A stretch of DNA of 64,000 bases from Hirundichthys speculiger (lineage: Eukaryota; Chordata; Actinopteri; Beloniformes; Exocoetidae): NCBI GenBank assembly GCA_018398805.1, contig JAGFBZ010002561.1, forward strand, positions 186,001 to 250,000, read 5' to 3'. The stretch's first letter is position 1; each line of letters begins with the position of its first letter. The translations under genes were made by a program, and so were the position numbers. This document shows, piece after piece, positions 37,101 to 50,700 of the stretch. The notes under the pieces were generated by a model, which was given only the letters and a program-made list of their open reading frames with translations, was not told the DNA's origin and made no database searches.

Positions 37101-40100
37101 GTCTGTAAATTAAATGAGCTCCTGCGCAAGGCTGTGATACTCAAATGAAGTTTGAATAATTTACTCATTTTTAATTGCATCTATGTCTTCCTGTGTGGAA
37201 AAAGCAGTTTAACAGGAAAATGTTTACCAGACATCCTCTTTTCAGACTCACTAATAAACCAAAAGAGCTGCAGCCAAGAGAGCTTCACAAAGCCAAACCG
37301 ATTTATATTCATCAGTCTGGCGTATGAAACCATTGTTTCATACAGGCATGAGCACTGTTAAAAACATCTTTATACTTTTTATTTATCTGTATTGTGTTAA
37401 TTTTTGCAGTGTGTTTTGTGAATTCTGTTTTTGTGTTGTCAAAACTGCCTGGTGTGTCTGTTGTAACTTCACCTGTATCAGTCCCTCTCTGTTTCTTTCA
37501 TCTCTAAGAGGACACAAGACTTGACAAAGTCACCTGCTTGTTCCAGTTATCAGATAAGAAGATGTCAGCCATCAGAGAGGTCGCTGGATGAGAACGTTCA
37601 GTGACAAGTATCTGCTGATTCAGGGTGGTTCATTGTGTCACTGATAAGTCGCACCAGTAATCTCACATTTTCAAAAGCTGTCACAGTTTCCTGAGGTCTT
37701 AATGAATGCTCGGTGATATGTTTTGGACAAAATACCACAGAGACACAGTACAAAAGCCCCCTTGTAAACTACACCTTCATAGCTATCACCACGACAGCCA
37801 GTTTAAAGGGGCAGCCGTCAACCACTGCACTCAAAAACACCTCTCTCTTTCAGAAACTGGTGTCTCAGATTTGTGCAACCCACTGAAGAGGCCCAGCAGA
37901 TGCAGCATGATGTGAAGTTAAGAGTGGAGATTATAGACTGTATAAGAGGAACTGGACAAACCCTCTGTGACATCACCCAAAGATTTTCTGAAGAACCTAT
38001 AATTTCTTTTTTCCTGTTATGACTCTGGACAACATATTGGCTGGACCTGACTCCACCCAACTACATTTAATCAAAGAAAATTAGCAAAACAAGTCTAGAC
38101 ACTAGCTCAAATACAACCACAAAAGCTCCCCACAAGTACTTACCACAAGTTAGCTATTTTAGCTTGGCTAGCATTGTTAGCTTTACCTTAGATTCATTTT
38201 GATCAAGTCTGTCCCCCCCCCCCATCCTCACTTCAGATGTCACAACTGAAACAACATCTGAAACGAGTGCAGCCAGAGTCCTGCTGTTCCCCGGCTAGCA
38301 GCCTTCAGCAGGGGTTGATGATTGCTGCTTTGGGCTGCTCTGGACCCTTCCAGACCAACTCAGAACCAGTCACAGTGGCTTTTCAGAATAGTTAACGGCA
38401 CAACAAGCCATTTTATCTTTGAGGGTGTTTTCACAGTGCCTCTATCAAGGTCGGCCCAAACAAAGTCTGGACATGAGTGTGGTTCGCTTGGGTCAGTGTG
38501 AAAACAGCAACTCTGGTCCGCACCAGAAGGGCTGTACCGAGACCTATCTGAAGAGGTAATCAGCAAAATCTGAAGACGTACCAAACATGTCTGTATGTGC
38601 TGCGAAAGCTCTGTGACCTCGATCCAACCCAACCACTGGGTGAACTCCACATATTTGAGCTAAAAAGGCTTCCGTAGTCAGCTGGGCAAGAATCCCAGCC
38701 ACTGTCATGGTTCATCTACAAACTTATAGTTTGCCTTGAGTGGTAAAAACATAGAATATAGGAAAAAAATAGCCACAAATAGGTCACAACATGTCTTTGT
38801 TGTTTTAAACTCTTGGCTTCAGGTCAAGGAAACATGATGATCCCCCAAGTGTGATGTTGAACAATGGCAGCGCTGACTGTTGTCGCGCGGGCTAGAGTGA
38901 AAACAACACTTACCAACAGAGGTAACTGGATAATAATACAACATATTCTGGTGTCAGGGCTGCACCAACATATGTGAAAACAACCTAAATAAAAGAGTGA
39001 TTACGTTCTGTGTCTGACTGGAGCCCTAGTGGTCATTCAAGGAACTGCCCTTCCTGGTTCGCTTCAACAAGAAAAAAATGGATGTTGCCCCTTGGTGAAT
39101 TATCCAATATGGAGATGCTGGATGATTCTACTCTCATCTGGGTCTGTGATGTCACAGTAGCCTGCAGATCTTTTTCAGTACCCCAAACTAACCCAAACCC
39201 GAACTCTGTTATATTAGAGTCTTTGAGTTGGTAGTGACTTCAAAACACCAAAATAAATGGTCTCAAGAACAGAAAGTCATTTTTCCAGTTTGTCCCCTTC
39301 AAAAACAGACTAACCGCATTAAACTGTTCTCATGAGTCACTTTGCAGCTTTGATCGCGTCGTACTAACAACCTAAAAACCCAAACGGCCGGCCGCATGAA
39401 TAAACCGCAACATGGATGCATTTTGCAAACAAATTCTGGTTTCACAGGATGCATCAAGTTATAAAAGAATTGAAATTTTATTTCCAGTCGAAGCAGCAGT
39501 CGTACATTTCTATGTTTGCTTTCTGAAGTATTAGGAGTTAAGTCTGTATGTTTGCTGAATCACCTTTGTTGATGACATTTGACCTTTGATAAGAAGAGCC
39601 ATGATTTCCTCTCTTCCTCTGATAAAGAAGCGGGGGCTGTCTGGATGTCTCCGCCTCCATGTGATCCCAAATCTGTGGATTTTATCAGATGAGACCTGCC
39701 TCTCGCCTCCTCTTTTGTCTTGTTCTGTGGAGTTTTGCAGCTGATAGTCGCTGAATGTCTGAGCACCAGGAATCACGGTGCAGCGTTGAGGTCATCCAGT
39801 GTCACACCGCCGTCAAACCAGGCCGAGGTCAGGGGAGGGACATACAGATCTTCACTCCTCCAGGATGGATTTGTATTTATCTATTTTCTTAAACAAAACA
39901 AAACAAACATAAAATGTAGACAAACTTAACTGATGAAGACCTTTGAGAAGCAGAGAGACAAGAGGGCAACAACACGAGGAGCAAACAGGAGCCAGCAGGA
40001 AGATAAACAGACAAACCAGCAACCAGGAGAGAAAAGACAAGAGAATATAAAAACAGGGGCACAGGTGAAAGCAGTCTGGAGAATTAACCAAACATAATTT

Positions 40101-41548
40101 ACTTATCTAGTCTGTAGACAAGATATGTACAATGCAAATTTCTTTCACTCATACTCTTCCCACTGTTAAATTTGAATATGTCTTTTATTCCTTAATTAGC
40201 CACAAATCTTAAATGTATTCCTCTACTGTTAAAGGAAATGCAGAAACATTAAATAACACTTTAATTTAGGAGTTTATTTTCTTCTTCCTGGCTCCTCTGT
40301 TTTTTTTTTTTAACAGGACCTAAAATTATCTTTCAGTTGTTTCTAAATAATTTGACCTAAAATTCAGCTTTTTCCCTTCTTGTTTCAAACCCTTAAACAT
40401 CTAACAGGTCTAAACTGCAAACAGGATTTTTTTGTTGAGTAAAAATATGTTGCTGCATGAAAGATAACTCTGCTAGCACTGAGTCATTTTCATTTATTGG
40501 TTATTTCTTGTATTTAAGCAGTTTTTTTTTTTTTTCCAATGTATGAATTACAAAATGCAGCTTCAGAGCTACTTTAATGGTGACTCCTTTTTTCTGGCAG
40601 AAAAAACTGCTCTCAGGCTGGACAGGCTTGACAGTCAGTCATAAATCCCCCAAATAACCTGATCTCTGAAGCCAAACCTTTTTTCTATAAAATTAGGATC
40701 AAAAAGGTTTGACTCAGAAGCCTGATTTATTCCAGAAAATAATCACACACGAGCACAGAGCTGGGTCTCTGGAATGACAAACCCAAGGTCTCTCAGTAAA
40801 TCTGTAAGAAAAAAGAAAAAAAACGAAGTTTCATCAGGACGGGAGCGATAAGGCGGCGGCAGGCTGAGGAGGGCCATGATGGAGGGCACAACGGACTGGC
40901 GAAGAGCGAAGAGCAAGACCAGGGTTTTAGATTTAAAGTAGCACGGCTGATTGAGAATGATTGTCAGGTTTTCCCAGCCACAAAAAAAAAAGAAAAAAAC
41001 AGATAGAGGTACTCACTGGTATTCAGAGAAAGAAGGGAAAACTGAGCTAGAGGTGGGAATAAGGCCTCATAACACATTTGTTGCATTTAAAGCTGCACAA
41101 AGGGACTTTTGTCAATTTTTACCTCCAGTAGGTGTCGAGGTTACAGCCTGATTTAAGCTTCTACATAGCAGCTACGTATCTCACCTACATATAGTTCATG
41201 CTCCATTGTTGTTTGCCACCTGCAAATGCTAAGTGGCAGCGTGGGCTCTTTTATTCAGCACAGTGGCTCAGACATCACAGTGGAGCAAATACAATATATG
41301 AAGCCAAAAAACCTTTAAAAAGGAAGGAATGTAAAGTAGGAAGGACTTCATTTGCTATGGTGCACAATAATGAAAAAAGATAGAGAAATAAACCTTCATA
41401 CCGAACACAGCGTTTGTGTTTTCCAGAAACATTCAACATTGAATTTGAACTGTTTATAGCTGAGCTGTGCTCTTTTGCAACGTTTGAGACATGGAGAATG
41501 ATTTAAGAGGCTCACACCAACTCAACGGACCACTTATCTGCTGGTTTT

Positions 41549-41615
41549 CAATTAAAATTCAAAAAGACTTTATTAATCCCCAAAGGAGAAACGAATTGTA
41601 TTCATAAGTTACTGT
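41549..41615 (-). repeat. Probable non-LTR retrotransposon tail
   Basis: The sequence 'actttattaatccccaaagg' with flanking words matches, on the - strand, the familiar CTTTGGGGATTAATAAAGT 3' tail of fish non-LTR elements. Only the tail is visible. Confidence 0.5.
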
Positions 41616-42454
41616 TTATTCTTGTTTCCACTGAGACACTGATAGTCGTCCTCATCAGATGGACTTTTTTTTTCACTTTTTTTTTTTTTTTTCCATAAAG
41701 TGTCCTGAGATGGCCTTTTTGTTTTGAATTAACCTTTCTGAGGGCTCCGCACTGTTCGCACTGTTTTTGTTCAACAAGCTGTCAAGACTGGACCTGAAAC
41801 TGCACGGACCTCCAGCTGCGTGTGAAAACCTCAAGCAGACAATGAGTCCCGGCCGACACGTTGCCATGACAGCCATACAAAAAGCCCCACGCTCGTCGCG
41901 GGCAAAAGGTTGGGCCCCAAAGAGAATTCATAGAAAGCTGGAGCTTTGCTGCTCGGAGGCCCTTCGTTGCTCCTCAGTCTCTGTTACATCATTACTCATC
42001 CTGTCGAGGCAGCGAGACCAAAGCGGCCACAACTTCCTGGGCATTGAATCTTGGGAAGCAGCGTAGCTGAGGATGGCTGTACAGTTCTTTTACAGTTTTA
42101 CTGTAGCTCCAAAAGAAATGCACAATTGAAGGAGTGAATGGACGGGCCCCTGGTGTGACGACCGTTTGAACCCTGAGCTGAAGCTGCAGAGAAAACATTT
42201 ACTGGACTGTATAGAGAGATGCACCAGAGGGAAAAGACCAGTACCAAGATATATATAAAGTTAATTAAACAAGGGATACAAAAGTATCATGAGAAAAATA
42301 TACATAAAATATACAAATGTAAAAGAACTTGTTGGGAACTAAACGGCCCCTATGAGCTGCAAATCACTGATAACGTGATAATTATTTAATCAGTACTAAA
42401 GCATTATTAAATTGTTGTAACTTACGGCCTACATCTGGATACCTGACCGGGTCT

Positions 42455-42600
42455 GGGAAACTGCAGTCCTTCAAATGACCACTAGGAGCTGGCTCCAAAA
42501 GTGAGTTAATGTCCACTGACCCCCAAGTTAAAATGTCCATCTGTGCAGCAGAAATAATTGTACTTTCAGCCTAATAAAAAATAAAAAAATGTTTATGGTG
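42455..42600 (+). repeat. Dispersed teleost repeat (ACTGCAGTTCCTCAAATG family), copy 2
   Basis: It has 'aactgcagtccttcaaatga', 'ccactaggagctggctccaa' and 'gcagcagaaataa', colinear with the stretch at 12905-13055. Confidence 0.7.
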
Positions 42601-43794
42601 TCCATAACTAGATTTAATATCAGTGACCACTGAACGAGAGGTGACCTTCTACATAGCACGTCAGTTTCAGATTATATTATCCCAGAACTGTGTGCATAAT
42701 TAGGGGTGTGGTTTCATGAGTGACAGCTGCACTGCAGTCTGTGGTGTCAAGTTAACTTCCATCACTTTAGCTGCTCAGCATGTTTGGCCTTGGCTCCTGA
42801 GGTGTGAATGAAGACCCAACAGAGCATAATCATTTTTATTTCAAAGATAACATGGCTTGTTGCGCTAGTTACTCCACTTACAATCTGCAGCAACTGGCTT
42901 TGGGTTGACCCGTCTGGGGCTTGAACGGTCTGGGGGTGAAAGGGGCAGGGCGGCTGGATAGATGCACAGATTAAATCAGAACCAATCAAAGATCAAGTTA
43001 ATTAGCATCCTTCTTTAGCATGAGCTAAGATAAGGCCTAACAGCTAGCTTGTGGTACCTCAGGTAAGGTGGGCATGTTCTAACTGTCGGAACTTGTTCTG
43101 CCCAGTTGCTTTGTTCATGAATTTGGAGTTGGTGTTCAGTAAGGAGGTGATTTCAGTGCAAATCTGCCCACAGATTTACGATGATTTCATAAATGTGGTC
43201 CCTTGTTTGTAGTCCTTTTACTAAATGTCATGCCTTGAAACTGTTTGCAGTCAGGTGATGCTATGAAGGGGGGTCTTAAAGAGACAGGAACGCTGGAGAA
43301 ACTGGAGCTGGAGAAATAACTATTTTTATACACCTTTTTCATTTTAAAATATAAAAAATACATATCTATTCTAGCGGGCTCTACAATCAAGATCATGTAA
43401 CTGTGAAGAGTATTACGTTGGCTCCTCATTCATAGATGAGGAAGGGGCAGCAGAAACAAGCACACTTCATCTTCACTCAGCCTCCAGCATATAAATTGTT
43501 CAGTTCAGCCTCGACTGATGTTGACTTGGAGCCCCAGTGACTACAGCTCTTATTTACTTCTGCACATATGCACATTTCCTGTAAACAGAAAAGTTGGAGA
43601 AGCTTCCTCCCCCTCCAAAAATACCATTCTGCTCCGACTGGTCAACTCCGGCGATCTGAGCGTATGCAGCCCACCGATCTGCATCAGCTCTGATTTGAAA
43701 TACATTTTCAGAAAATGGATTAACTTCGATTCAGTTCATTTCAGTTCAATTGGCTGACACCACCTCCATCTTTAAAACTAAAGCCTACAGTTAG

Positions 43795-44740
43795 TCTAAA
43801 TAATAGTGTGTTAGGGCTAATAGTTATAGCTAGAGTTATAGGAACCAAGACTAGAGTAGGCTCGTCTTAATCACAGCTTCGTCACAGCTATGCTGCTATA
43901 GGCCTACGCTGCAGGGAGACGCCAACATGATCTGCTGACCGGTGTCTCCACCTCTCTTCTCTCCTCTCTTCCCCTTTCCTCCTTTCCTCTTCTTCCTTCA
44001 GCTCAATCCATTGTTCATTAGGAGCACCTCGTAACTGTAACTGTGCTCCATTGCTCCTGTAGTTTTATTGTGCTGTTTTGCCCCCCTTTTTCTTTCTGTA
44101 TGTTTACAGGCCAGAGTTTTTTGAGTTACATACTCACCTGCAGTTCCATACTCTGGTCATCCCAGTGTTTACCTCCACCTGTGTGTGTGGATGTATTTGG
44201 GCCACCAACTAACATGCTGACCGGTGATCCAGTCCTCTGACCATCTCATCCCAGTGTTGCTGCCTACAGCTGTTTATATAGTCATCTCTGTAGTTCATGT
44301 ACTAACAATGAACCAGAATATAAGTGCTGGAATTCTTAGTGCTACAGTTAATGGATAATAATTATTTATACATTTTGTCTAGTATAGTGTTGCCAGGGTG
44401 TATCTGCTCTCCTCTCTCTGTCCTCCATCCTCTCTTTGTCCTGTCTCCTTTCTCCTTTTCTTTCTTTATCCAGCTGGTCTTCGGCAAAAAGGTCCCCCCA
44501 TATGATCCAAGTCCTGCTCAATGTTTCTTCCTCAAAGTGGAGTTTTTCCTTGCCACTGTTTGGCTTAAAGGCTTTTTTCTCCCACCGTGGGAGTTTTTTT
44601 TTACTCGCTTAGGATTTAATATTATAATCTTAGTTAATGATATTTGCTCAGGGGTCACGCTCTGGGTCTCTGCAAAAGCGCCTAGAGACAGTTTGCATTG
44701 TAATAGATGCTATACAAATAAAATTGAATTGAATTGAAAT
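43795..44740 (+). mobile_element. 3' end of a non-LTR retrotransposon (Rex/Babar-like)
   Basis: The 3' part has 'ggagtttttccttgccactg', then 'tctgggtctctgcaaaagcg', and ends in 'aaaattgaattgaattgaa', the usual tail of a widespread fish non-LTR family. No intact reading frame is present and the left boundary is approximate. A - strand tail copy is at 36602-36755. Confidence 0.65.
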
Positions 44741-45859
44741 AATACCTCAAAGATTATGTTGTCATACTTAGGGGTGTAAAGGTGACACAGAGCAAAGCAG
44801 TTCAATCAATAAAATAATTAAACATCTCATTTGATTACTTTTTGACACCAAGTGGCCTTTTATAAAGATAAAAACATATTTACACACATTCTTATTTGAA
44901 TATATGTAAAGAAAACATCTATTCGCTGGAGACTCTTAAGATATACACAAAACAGGGGGCAACAATTGGATGAGAGTTTATTGCAGTTCTGCAAGCATCC
45001 GTAACGCAGTTTACCTTTTGAAAATCTAATTTAAAAATTTTATCTCATAAGTTACTTCTTGTTACATCTGCCAGGTTGATTTCCCACGTGTAAGAATTCA
45101 AGCCCATACCTCTTAAATGTTGCATTTTACATTTTAAGATGTGGAAATAGTAACTTACAAATATGAACTTTAGAGTAGCACTCGCATTAAAAACCATTCT
45201 CCAGGTTATCCTCCAGAACAGGTACCATGCCAGCTGTACTTTGCTTAGTGTAAAAACGTACTTACTATATGTACGAGCCTGTTGACCTCCACCAGGCGGT
45301 TTAAGTATCCTCCTCGGCAGCATACGCTTTGAAAAATGCAACTGGCTTCTGGTTCAGTTAGACCATCTGTCTTTTCTTTTGAGGAGTAAAAACAAAAAGA
45401 TGCCATTCATTTGGTGCGTCGTCGATTCCTCTTTTGTTTGTGTAATTTGCTTGGGACGTGTCCTGGCCTTTTTCATGGCGCTGGCGCCAACCCAAACACA
45501 GAGCTGACGTCTTTGTGTCTCTCACAGTGGGCCTGTGTCTGCACATGAGCCGGGACGTATAGCGGTGAAACCTCCGGGTGACACAACAAAAGCAGCCAGT
45601 TTGGAACGGCCTGCTCCGTCAATGTGATACCACAAGATAAAAGAAAAAACAATTATGGAAGATTTTTTTTTTAATTCCTCAGCAGAGGGGTGAAGGGAAT
45701 TACACAATAAAAAAAAAAGACAATCATAAAATTGGATGGAGAGGAGTAAATTTCAAGGCTCTCAAAGCAGAATATCTTTTTTGATTTCATTTGGAGGAAT
45801 ATTTTCTCACTGTGTCTCCCGTCCCTGCTGTCACCAAAAACCAACCAAAGTAAGTTTGG

Positions 45860-46390
45860 ACTCCCATCCCGGTTGTCTCTTGTGACAGTTACGTATCACT
45901 TTATAGCATGTGGCACATCAACGATGAAAAAACTAGCTCACATAGCGATGGCACAGAAAGGGCCGCACCAAAACATCATCCCAACAGTGAAGTATGGCGT
46001 AGGGAGCATCATGATTTGGGCTTTGAGGGAGAAATTAATCCCCAAGTTTGTAATATATCTTACAGGATGATGTCAGGGTTGATGTCCCCAAGCTAAAGCT
46101 CAGTTGTAGTTGAGTGGTACAGCAGGACAGTGTGTCCAACCACAGAAGTACTGTAAATGCATCACAATGAATTCTGAAAAATAAATAAATAAATAAATAA
46201 ATGCTAATTTTTGAGTGGTCCAGTCAGAGTTCAGACCAAAACTCCATAAAGATGATGTGAGATGACCTCAAGGGAGCCCTTCACAGCAGACATACTACAA
46301 ATGTGTCTGAGCTGAAGCTTTTCTAATGAGGAACAGTCATAAACTCGTCCTGAACGTTGTCCTGAGGGTTTGATCCAGAAAAGAGCTCAC
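45860..46390 (+). pseudogene. Tc1/mariner transposase fossil
   Basis: The translation includes IIPTVKYGVGSIMIW, which matches the TVKHGGGSVMVWGCF block. Further on, 'ggtccagtcagagttcag' and 'gatgacctcaaggg' match the W(P/S)SQSPDLNPIE…DLK region in another frame. There are multiple stops and frame changes and an ATAAATAA microsatellite inside. Confidence 0.75.
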
Positions 46391-47228
46391 CTGAAGTCGA
46401 CGCTGACAAAAGACGCCAAACTTTCACTTATTCGATAGAAACTGTGCATGACAGCAAAGCCATAAACACAATATCGTTAATAAATAAATCTCGAATGAAC
46501 AAATAATGAAGCTTTTGTTTTGCTAATTTTTCCATCACCTGAACAAATTCATACAAACACTGTAAATGTGTAGAAACCAGGAGGGAACGCCTCAGGCTAC
46601 AAAACATCTGCAGACTGCTGCTGGCCAAACAGGATGAAGGAAATGAGGGCAGACTGGGAAAAGATGCAGAACTGGGGAGGATGGGGTTGTGGTGGTGTAG
46701 AGGTTGTCATGGTTACTCCTCCTCCTGCTGCCTGGGAGTGATGACGTAACATTGACTATCAGTTTTTTCGACCTTGTCCCACCCACCGACGTGCTCTCTG
46801 TCCCTGCAGAGAGGAACAAAGGAGATGCCCAGTGACTGCACAAGGCCTTACACAACAGGAGGATAAAGGGCTGAGTGACATTCACGCTAACCTGCTGGAA
46901 TTCAATCAAAAGAAAGACAAAAAAATAATTACTGCTCCCCCTTTTCTTGTCAAGTCAACTGATGCTTTTATTTTCAAAAGAACCCCACGATCCAAAGACA
47001 AAGCAGGATCTCCTCTCTGTGGTCTCCAGCGGTAATTTTTCCCAGCTGCACAGATCACAGAGTCAAAGCTGTGTGTGCGCTTCATGCATCTTTAGAAAAA
47101 AAGGGTAAGAAGCCTTGGCAGGAGTCTTAAACCCAGCAGCTGCAGAGGATGGTTCCTGCCACATGAGGGCGACATAATGTCACTGTGCTCTGAGGTGCAA
47201 GAACAGAAACGGTACACAGATTAAACAC

Positions 47229-47234
47229 TTTATT
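47229..47234 (-). terminator. Polyadenylation signal AATAAA, ACSS2
   Basis: On the - strand this reads AATAAA and lies about 345 bp after the ACSS2 stop codon. It is the first suitable hexamer, so the 3'UTR is taken as about 47210-47578. Confidence 0.65.
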
Positions 47235-47578
47235 CTCAGGTCATAAAAACGTATTTCAGTGTGAAAATATACATCAGACGTCAGTCAGAAACAAGCGGTG
47301 CAAAGCTGACAAGAATCACAAAGAAAACAAAGATTAATTGTTTTTACTTTAATAAAGCTTTAAAGTAGCGTGTGTGATGTTTTGGCCCAAGCCACCAACA
47401 GCCTCTTTAATAATAAATCTACATCAAAGCCGTTCTGACATTTGAACTGGCATCTTAGAGTCCAGAAGTCAAGAAGGGAAGACAAAAACACTCAGAAGCT
47501 GATCCGAAGCCAGTAGTTTGTGATTGTCTCCATCAGTAGTGTTGCATAGTATCAAGACGGAGCAGTGGAGGTCATCGC

Positions 47579-47706
47579 TCAGGCTGCAGCTTCACTCCTC
47601 TGACTGAACAGCAACTCCACCACTTTAGGGTCGGCCAGGGTGGAGAGGTCCCCCATGTCCGTCTCATTGCGGGCGATATTACGGAGGATTCGCCTCATGA
47701 TCTTCC
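47579..47706 (-). CDS. acss2: ACSS2 terminal exon
   Basis: It starts with gg completing the Gly codon, then [19 protein letters not shown] and [20 protein letters not shown], ending in TGA at 47579-47581. The first full codon is the catalytic Lys of the RSGK motif, the residue controlled by acetylation and sirtuin deacetylation in this family. It is preceded by acceptor cttcag. Confidence 0.95.
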
Positions 47707-50700
47707 CTGAAGAGGAACAAGGGGTTTCAGAGGAGGAAAGAAGGAGGAGGTGGAGGAGGAGGAGGGTGCTGAGTTAGAGCTGTTACCTGAGCGAGTCTTT
47801 GGCAGCGCTGGGGCGTTTTGAATGAAGTCTGGCGTGGCGATTGGTCCGATTTTCTCTCTCACTAAGAGGAGAATACAGACGAGGAATCAGTGCAGAATAA
47901 AGCTTGTCTGGGCTGACGTTCAAAGATGACTTCTTTACATAATTTTACATATTTCACAGACACAAAGTTAACTTCTATCCAAAGATGTTTGGATAAGCAT
48001 GTTCACTAGTTGATGAAAAGCATAAGGATTTTGAGCTTTATGTTTTATGTGTGCACAGTTAGACACAAACTTTTTACAAAACAGTGACTAAGCTGTAAAG
48101 GTAAATTAGCTTTAGAGTATGTTTAAGTCACACTATGTAGCAGCACCACTTCTGACCACTTGGGGGCAGTGTAATATAAGAAGGTTCATGTGTCAGCAGC
48201 TGGTGTAAGGAACCTCTAGTGGGACATGGTGGTATCACAAGATGTGCCAGATGATCCTTACTCATTAGCACAGTATTGTTGGTGGCTGCTTTATCAGCAC
48301 AGAAGATCTATAAGCCCTCATGTGGTAAGAAGTGGTATTACTGCACACAGTGGGTTTAAAATCACTTATTTGTCTCCTTTTTTGGTCGTTACAAGTTCAT
48401 TCCAATACTTGGTGAAAGAACCGGCTCAGTCAAATGTGAAAAAGATCAGTATGTGGCAGGCATGGACTGGCCATCGGGCGTACCGGGCAATGCCCGGTGG
48501 GCCGATGGACATCTGTGGGCCGGCCCAGGTCTGTCATAAAAAAAAAAAAAAAATATATAGTTTTTATTGACCGCGACGGTAACGGACAGGTAGTCGGCTC
48601 ATAAAAATCTCCGAGGGGGGGGCGGACAACGACACACACTCAACAAACTCAAGAAAGAGACACTGACAGCTAATCAGACAAGCGCTACAGTGCTGCGCTG
48701 ATGTGAACGCAGTATGAACGTTATTTTCTGCTGAAGGGAGGGGGTGGAGGCGGGACGGGGCCTTGCGAAGACACGAAGTGGCCCATCGGTTGATTTTCTT
48801 GACGGACATTGGGCTAGTCCAATGAAATTTCTCAGCTCTCGTTGGCCCGCCCCTCCCATCCCTCCTGACCAAATTTTGCCGTTTGGCCTGACCGGAGAGT
48901 GTGGTGGTGGCTCGTGGATGAGTATGGAAATGGAGAAAAAAGCACAAAAGCGAAAGAGAGGAGCAGAAAAGCTCAGAGAACAGAGACAAAAAAAAATTAA
49001 AAGTGGATGCAGCAAAATGTGCCAAAATCACGGAAATGTTTTCAACCACAAGCTCGGGGGCAGGGGCCACAGGGCCATCGAGTGAACAGGTGAGGAGAGA
49101 GATGAGACCCAGCAGCAGGGTGAGATTGAGGTCAGAATAGCTATTTGGAGGTGATCACCTGTGTGTGTGTGTACACATTGGTAGATAGACGTAGAGACGA
49201 ATAGCCACTTGGTCAGACAGATAGATAGATGAATAGACAGTTAGATAGACAAATAGCCAGTTGGATAGATGGACAGACCACTAGCCCGTTGGATAGATGA
49301 ACAGCCAGTTGGACAGATAGATAGACAAATAGCCAGTTGGATAGATGGACAGACCACTAGCCCGTTGGATAGATGGACAGACGGATAGCCAGTTGAATAG
49401 ATGGACAGACGAATCGCCATTTGGACAGATGGATAGCCAGTTGGATATTCTATTTCAGTCAGTTGGATAGATGGACAGACGAATCGCCATTTGGATAGAT
49501 GTACAGACGAATAGCCAGTTGGTTAGATAGATAGATAGATAGATGAACAGACAGTTGGATAGATGGACAGACGGATATCCAGTTGGTTAGATAGATAGAC
49601 AAATAGCCAGTTGGATATATGGACAGACCACTAGCCAGTTGGATAGATGGACAGACAGATAGCTGGATAGCCAGTTGGATATTCTATTTCAGTTTCAGTG
49701 TGTACGCATTGGCAGATAGACGTACAGACTAATAGCCAGTTGGTCAGACAGATAGCTAGCTGAATAGACAGAAATCCAGTTGGTTAGATGGACAGACGGA
49801 TAGCCAGTTGGATAGACGAACAGCCAGTTGGATAGAGGGACAGACGAATCGCCAGTTGGATAGATGGACAGTCGAATAGCCATTTGGATAGACAGATAAG
49901 CCAGTTGGATATATTCTATTTTAGTCTCCACAGTTCCCACGATTGATTCGGCTCAGATTTTACATTAGATGTTGAAGCAACTGGGACTCAAGGCCAAACC
50001 TGACGATAAAGAGCTGTCAGAAGTGGGATTCGAACCCACGCCTCAAGGGGAGACTGCGACCTGAACGCAGCGCCTTAGACCGCTCGGCCATCCTGACTGG
50101 TGTGTGTTTGTGTGTGTTGAGTGGTAGATAGATGTACAGACGAATAGCCAGTTGGTTAGATAGATAGATAGATGAATAGACAGTTGGATAGATGGACAGA
50201 CGGAAATCCAGTTGGTTAGATGGACAGACGGATAGCCAGTTGGATAGATAGATAGACAAATAGCCAGTTGGATAGATGGACAGACCACTAGCCAGTTGGA
50301 TAGATGGTCAGACGAATAGCCAGTTGGATAGATGGACAGACGAATCGCCATTTGGATAGATGTACAGACGAATAGCCAGTTGGTTAGATAGATAGATAGA
50401 TAGATAGACAAAAAGCCATTTGGATAGATGGACAGACGGATAGCCAGTTGGATAGATGGTCAGACGAACAGCCAGTTGGATAGATGGACAGACGAATCGC
50501 CATTTGGATAGATGGACAGACAGATAGCCAGTTGGTTAGATAGATAGATAGATGAATAGCCAGTTGGATAGATAGACAGACGAATCGCCATTTGGATAGA
50601 TGTAGAGACGAATAGCCAGTTGGTTAGATAGATAGATAGACAAATAGCCATTTGGATAGATGGACAGACGGAAATCCAGTTGGTTAGATGGACAGACAGA

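Larger units (their letters stand above)
33311..47209. other. Intergenic region between the convergent genes
   Basis: This 13.9-kb region lies between the two polyadenylation signals. It holds a long T-run near 33598-33624, a hAT MITE (34032-34589), a CA microsatellite (35319-35342), non-LTR retrotransposon ends (36602-36755, 41549-41615, 43795-44740), a repeat copy (42455-42600) and a Tc1 fossil (45860-46390). One orphan exon-like stretch is at 37017-37100. No complete gene is visible. Confidence 0.65.

Noticed and set aside
41767..42066. 99-residue + strand open frame in the intergenic region
   Set aside because: There is no recognisable family, no repeat of it, and no matching splice or start context. 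It is probably a chance frame in GC-richer DNA.
46600..46910. - strand 105-residue frame upstream of the ACSS2 end
   Set aside because: There is no domain or signal that I recognise and no splice partner. It lies past the ACSS2 polyadenylation signal.
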